A DNA stretch of 6,051 nt, taken from Desulfobacteraceae bacterium (GTDB lineage: Bacteria > Desulfobacterota > Desulfobacteria > Desulfobacterales > UBA11574). Made by a program: the position numbers and the translations under genes. Below are positions 5,509 through 6,051 of the stretch, in pieces (position 1 is the stretch's first letter; every line of letters starts with the position of its first letter). The notes beneath the pieces are model-generated. The model was not told the DNA's origin, searched no databases, and worked only from the letters and a program-made list of their open reading frames with translations. The DNA lies in NCBI GenBank assembly GCA_029857875.1, contig JAOUGB010000165.1:1-6051 (forward strand). Direction: 5' to 3'.

Positions 5509-6051
5509 ATTAAAGGACTAATCATAGCAGGCACAAAGAGTGGATGCGGAAAAACCACGGTGACCCTTGGTATTATGGCGTCTTTGGTTAAACGCGGTTA
5601 CAAGGTGTCTCCGTTTAAAGTCGGACCGGATTTTATTGATCCCGGTCATCATACCCGTGTCACCGGAATTTCATGCAGAAATCTTGACGGCTGGATGATG
5701 TCTAAATCATACAATGTGAATACCTTCTTTAAGTATGCCCGATCCGCTGACATTGCGGTTATCGAAGGCGTGATGGGGCTTTATGACGGATACGACGGAA
5801 AGAGCGAAGCCGGCTCCACCGCCCAGATAGCCAAATGGATCGGTCTTCCGATTCTTCTGATTGTTGATGCTCAAAGCATGGCACGAAGTGCGGCAGCCCT
5901 TGTTCAGGGGTTTGAACAGTTTGATCCGGATCTTTCATTTTTGGGAGTCCTTTTTAACAATTTAGGGAGTCAACGGCATCTGAAATATTTAAATGAAGCC
6001 CTTTCGGATCATGTCAAAATGCCTTGCCTTGGGGGTATTTTAAAAGATGAG
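5509..6051 (+). CDS. cbiA: Cobyrinate a,c-diamide synthase CbiA, N-terminal part (3'-truncated by window edge)
   Basis: CbiA (CobB family) amidates the a and c side chains of cobyrinate, using ATP and glutamine, in the cytoplasm. The 181 visible residues cover most of the ATP-binding domain: P-loop AGTKSGCGKTT at 7-17, FKVGPDFIDPGHH at 36-48, NLDGWMM at 58-64, IEGVMGLYDG at 85-94 with an acidic residue expected to bind magnesium, and STAQIAKWIGLPILLIVDAQ starting near 105. The C-terminal glutamine amidotransferase domain is beyond the window. No standard start codon exists near the P-loop. ATT at 5509, 7 nt after GGAGG, gives MKGLIIAGTKSGCGKTT, the usual family N-terminus. The first later in-frame candidate (GTG at 5560) would cut away the P-loop. 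The gene stands behind its own riboswitch and terminator. The symbol cbiA is preferred to cobB because the neighbouring CbiK marks the anaerobic route. Confidence 0.9.
   Translation, partial: MKGLIIAGTKSGCGKTTVTLGIMASLVKRGYKVSPFKVGPDFIDPGHHTRVTGISCRNLDGWMMSKSYNVNTFFKYARSADIAVIEGVMGLYDGYDGKSEAGSTAQIAKWIGLPILLIVDAQSMARSAAALVQGFEQFDPDLSFLGVLFNNLGSQRHLKYLNEALSDHVKMPCLGGILKDE

Noticed and set aside
5495..5521. An 8-codon ATG-initiated mini-ORF overlapping the cbiA start
   Set aside because: Its ATG sits directly at the end of the terminator T-run with no upstream ribosome site, and it contains the Shine-Dalgarno of cbiA itself. It is most likely incidental.

Overview
This window looks like the chromosome of an anaerobic Gram-negative bacterium, most likely a sulfate-reducer-type member of the Desulfobacterota (former Deltaproteobacteria). 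The Gram-negative assignment rests on a TonB protein and Sec-exported periplasmic proteins. The anaerobic and group assignment rests on a signal-peptide-bearing CbiK cobaltochelatase, a form known from Desulfovibrio, next to a CbiA-type gene of the anaerobic corrin pathway. The taxon is an inference. Everything recognisable concerns cobalamin (B12) or cobalt-tetrapyrrole uptake and synthesis.

Layout. (1) 1-558, plus strand: the C-terminal part of a TonB energy transducer, cut by the window edge. (2) 626-4375, minus strand: a tightly packed four-gene operon, read in the order cbiK (periplasmic sirohydrochlorin cobaltochelatase), btuC-like permease, btuD-like ATPase, btuF-like periplasmic binding protein. 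Junctions are a 3-nt gap, an 8-nt overlap and a 4-nt ATGA overlap. (3) 4376-5508: a long divergent control region. On the minus strand it holds a promoter, a cobalamin riboswitch (about 4679-4849), an intrinsic terminator (4581-4621) and a further leader of about 190 nt before cbiK. On the plus strand it holds a promoter, a second cobalamin riboswitch (about 5228-5393) and an intrinsic terminator (5458-5494) abutting the ribosome binding site. (4) 5509-6051, plus strand: the N-terminal part of cbiA (cobyrinate a,c-diamide synthase), cut by the window edge. It appears to start with the rare codon ATT.

How it fits together. TonB would energise outer-membrane corrinoid or metal-chelate uptake, BtuF/BtuC/BtuD would carry the ligand across the inner membrane, and CbiK and CbiA supply two steps of de novo corrin synthesis. 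The two riboswitches are clearly related: they share core boxes, and their helices differ by compensatory base changes. One effector, presumably adenosylcobalamin, should therefore shut down import/cobalt insertion on one side and corrin amidation on the other, by premature transcription termination in both directions. I see no mobile elements, CRISPR arrays, tRNAs or rRNAs. No wholly unknown system is evident. The most noteworthy points are the probable AUU start of cbiA, the exported chelatase at the head of an importer operon, and the paired divergent riboswitches.
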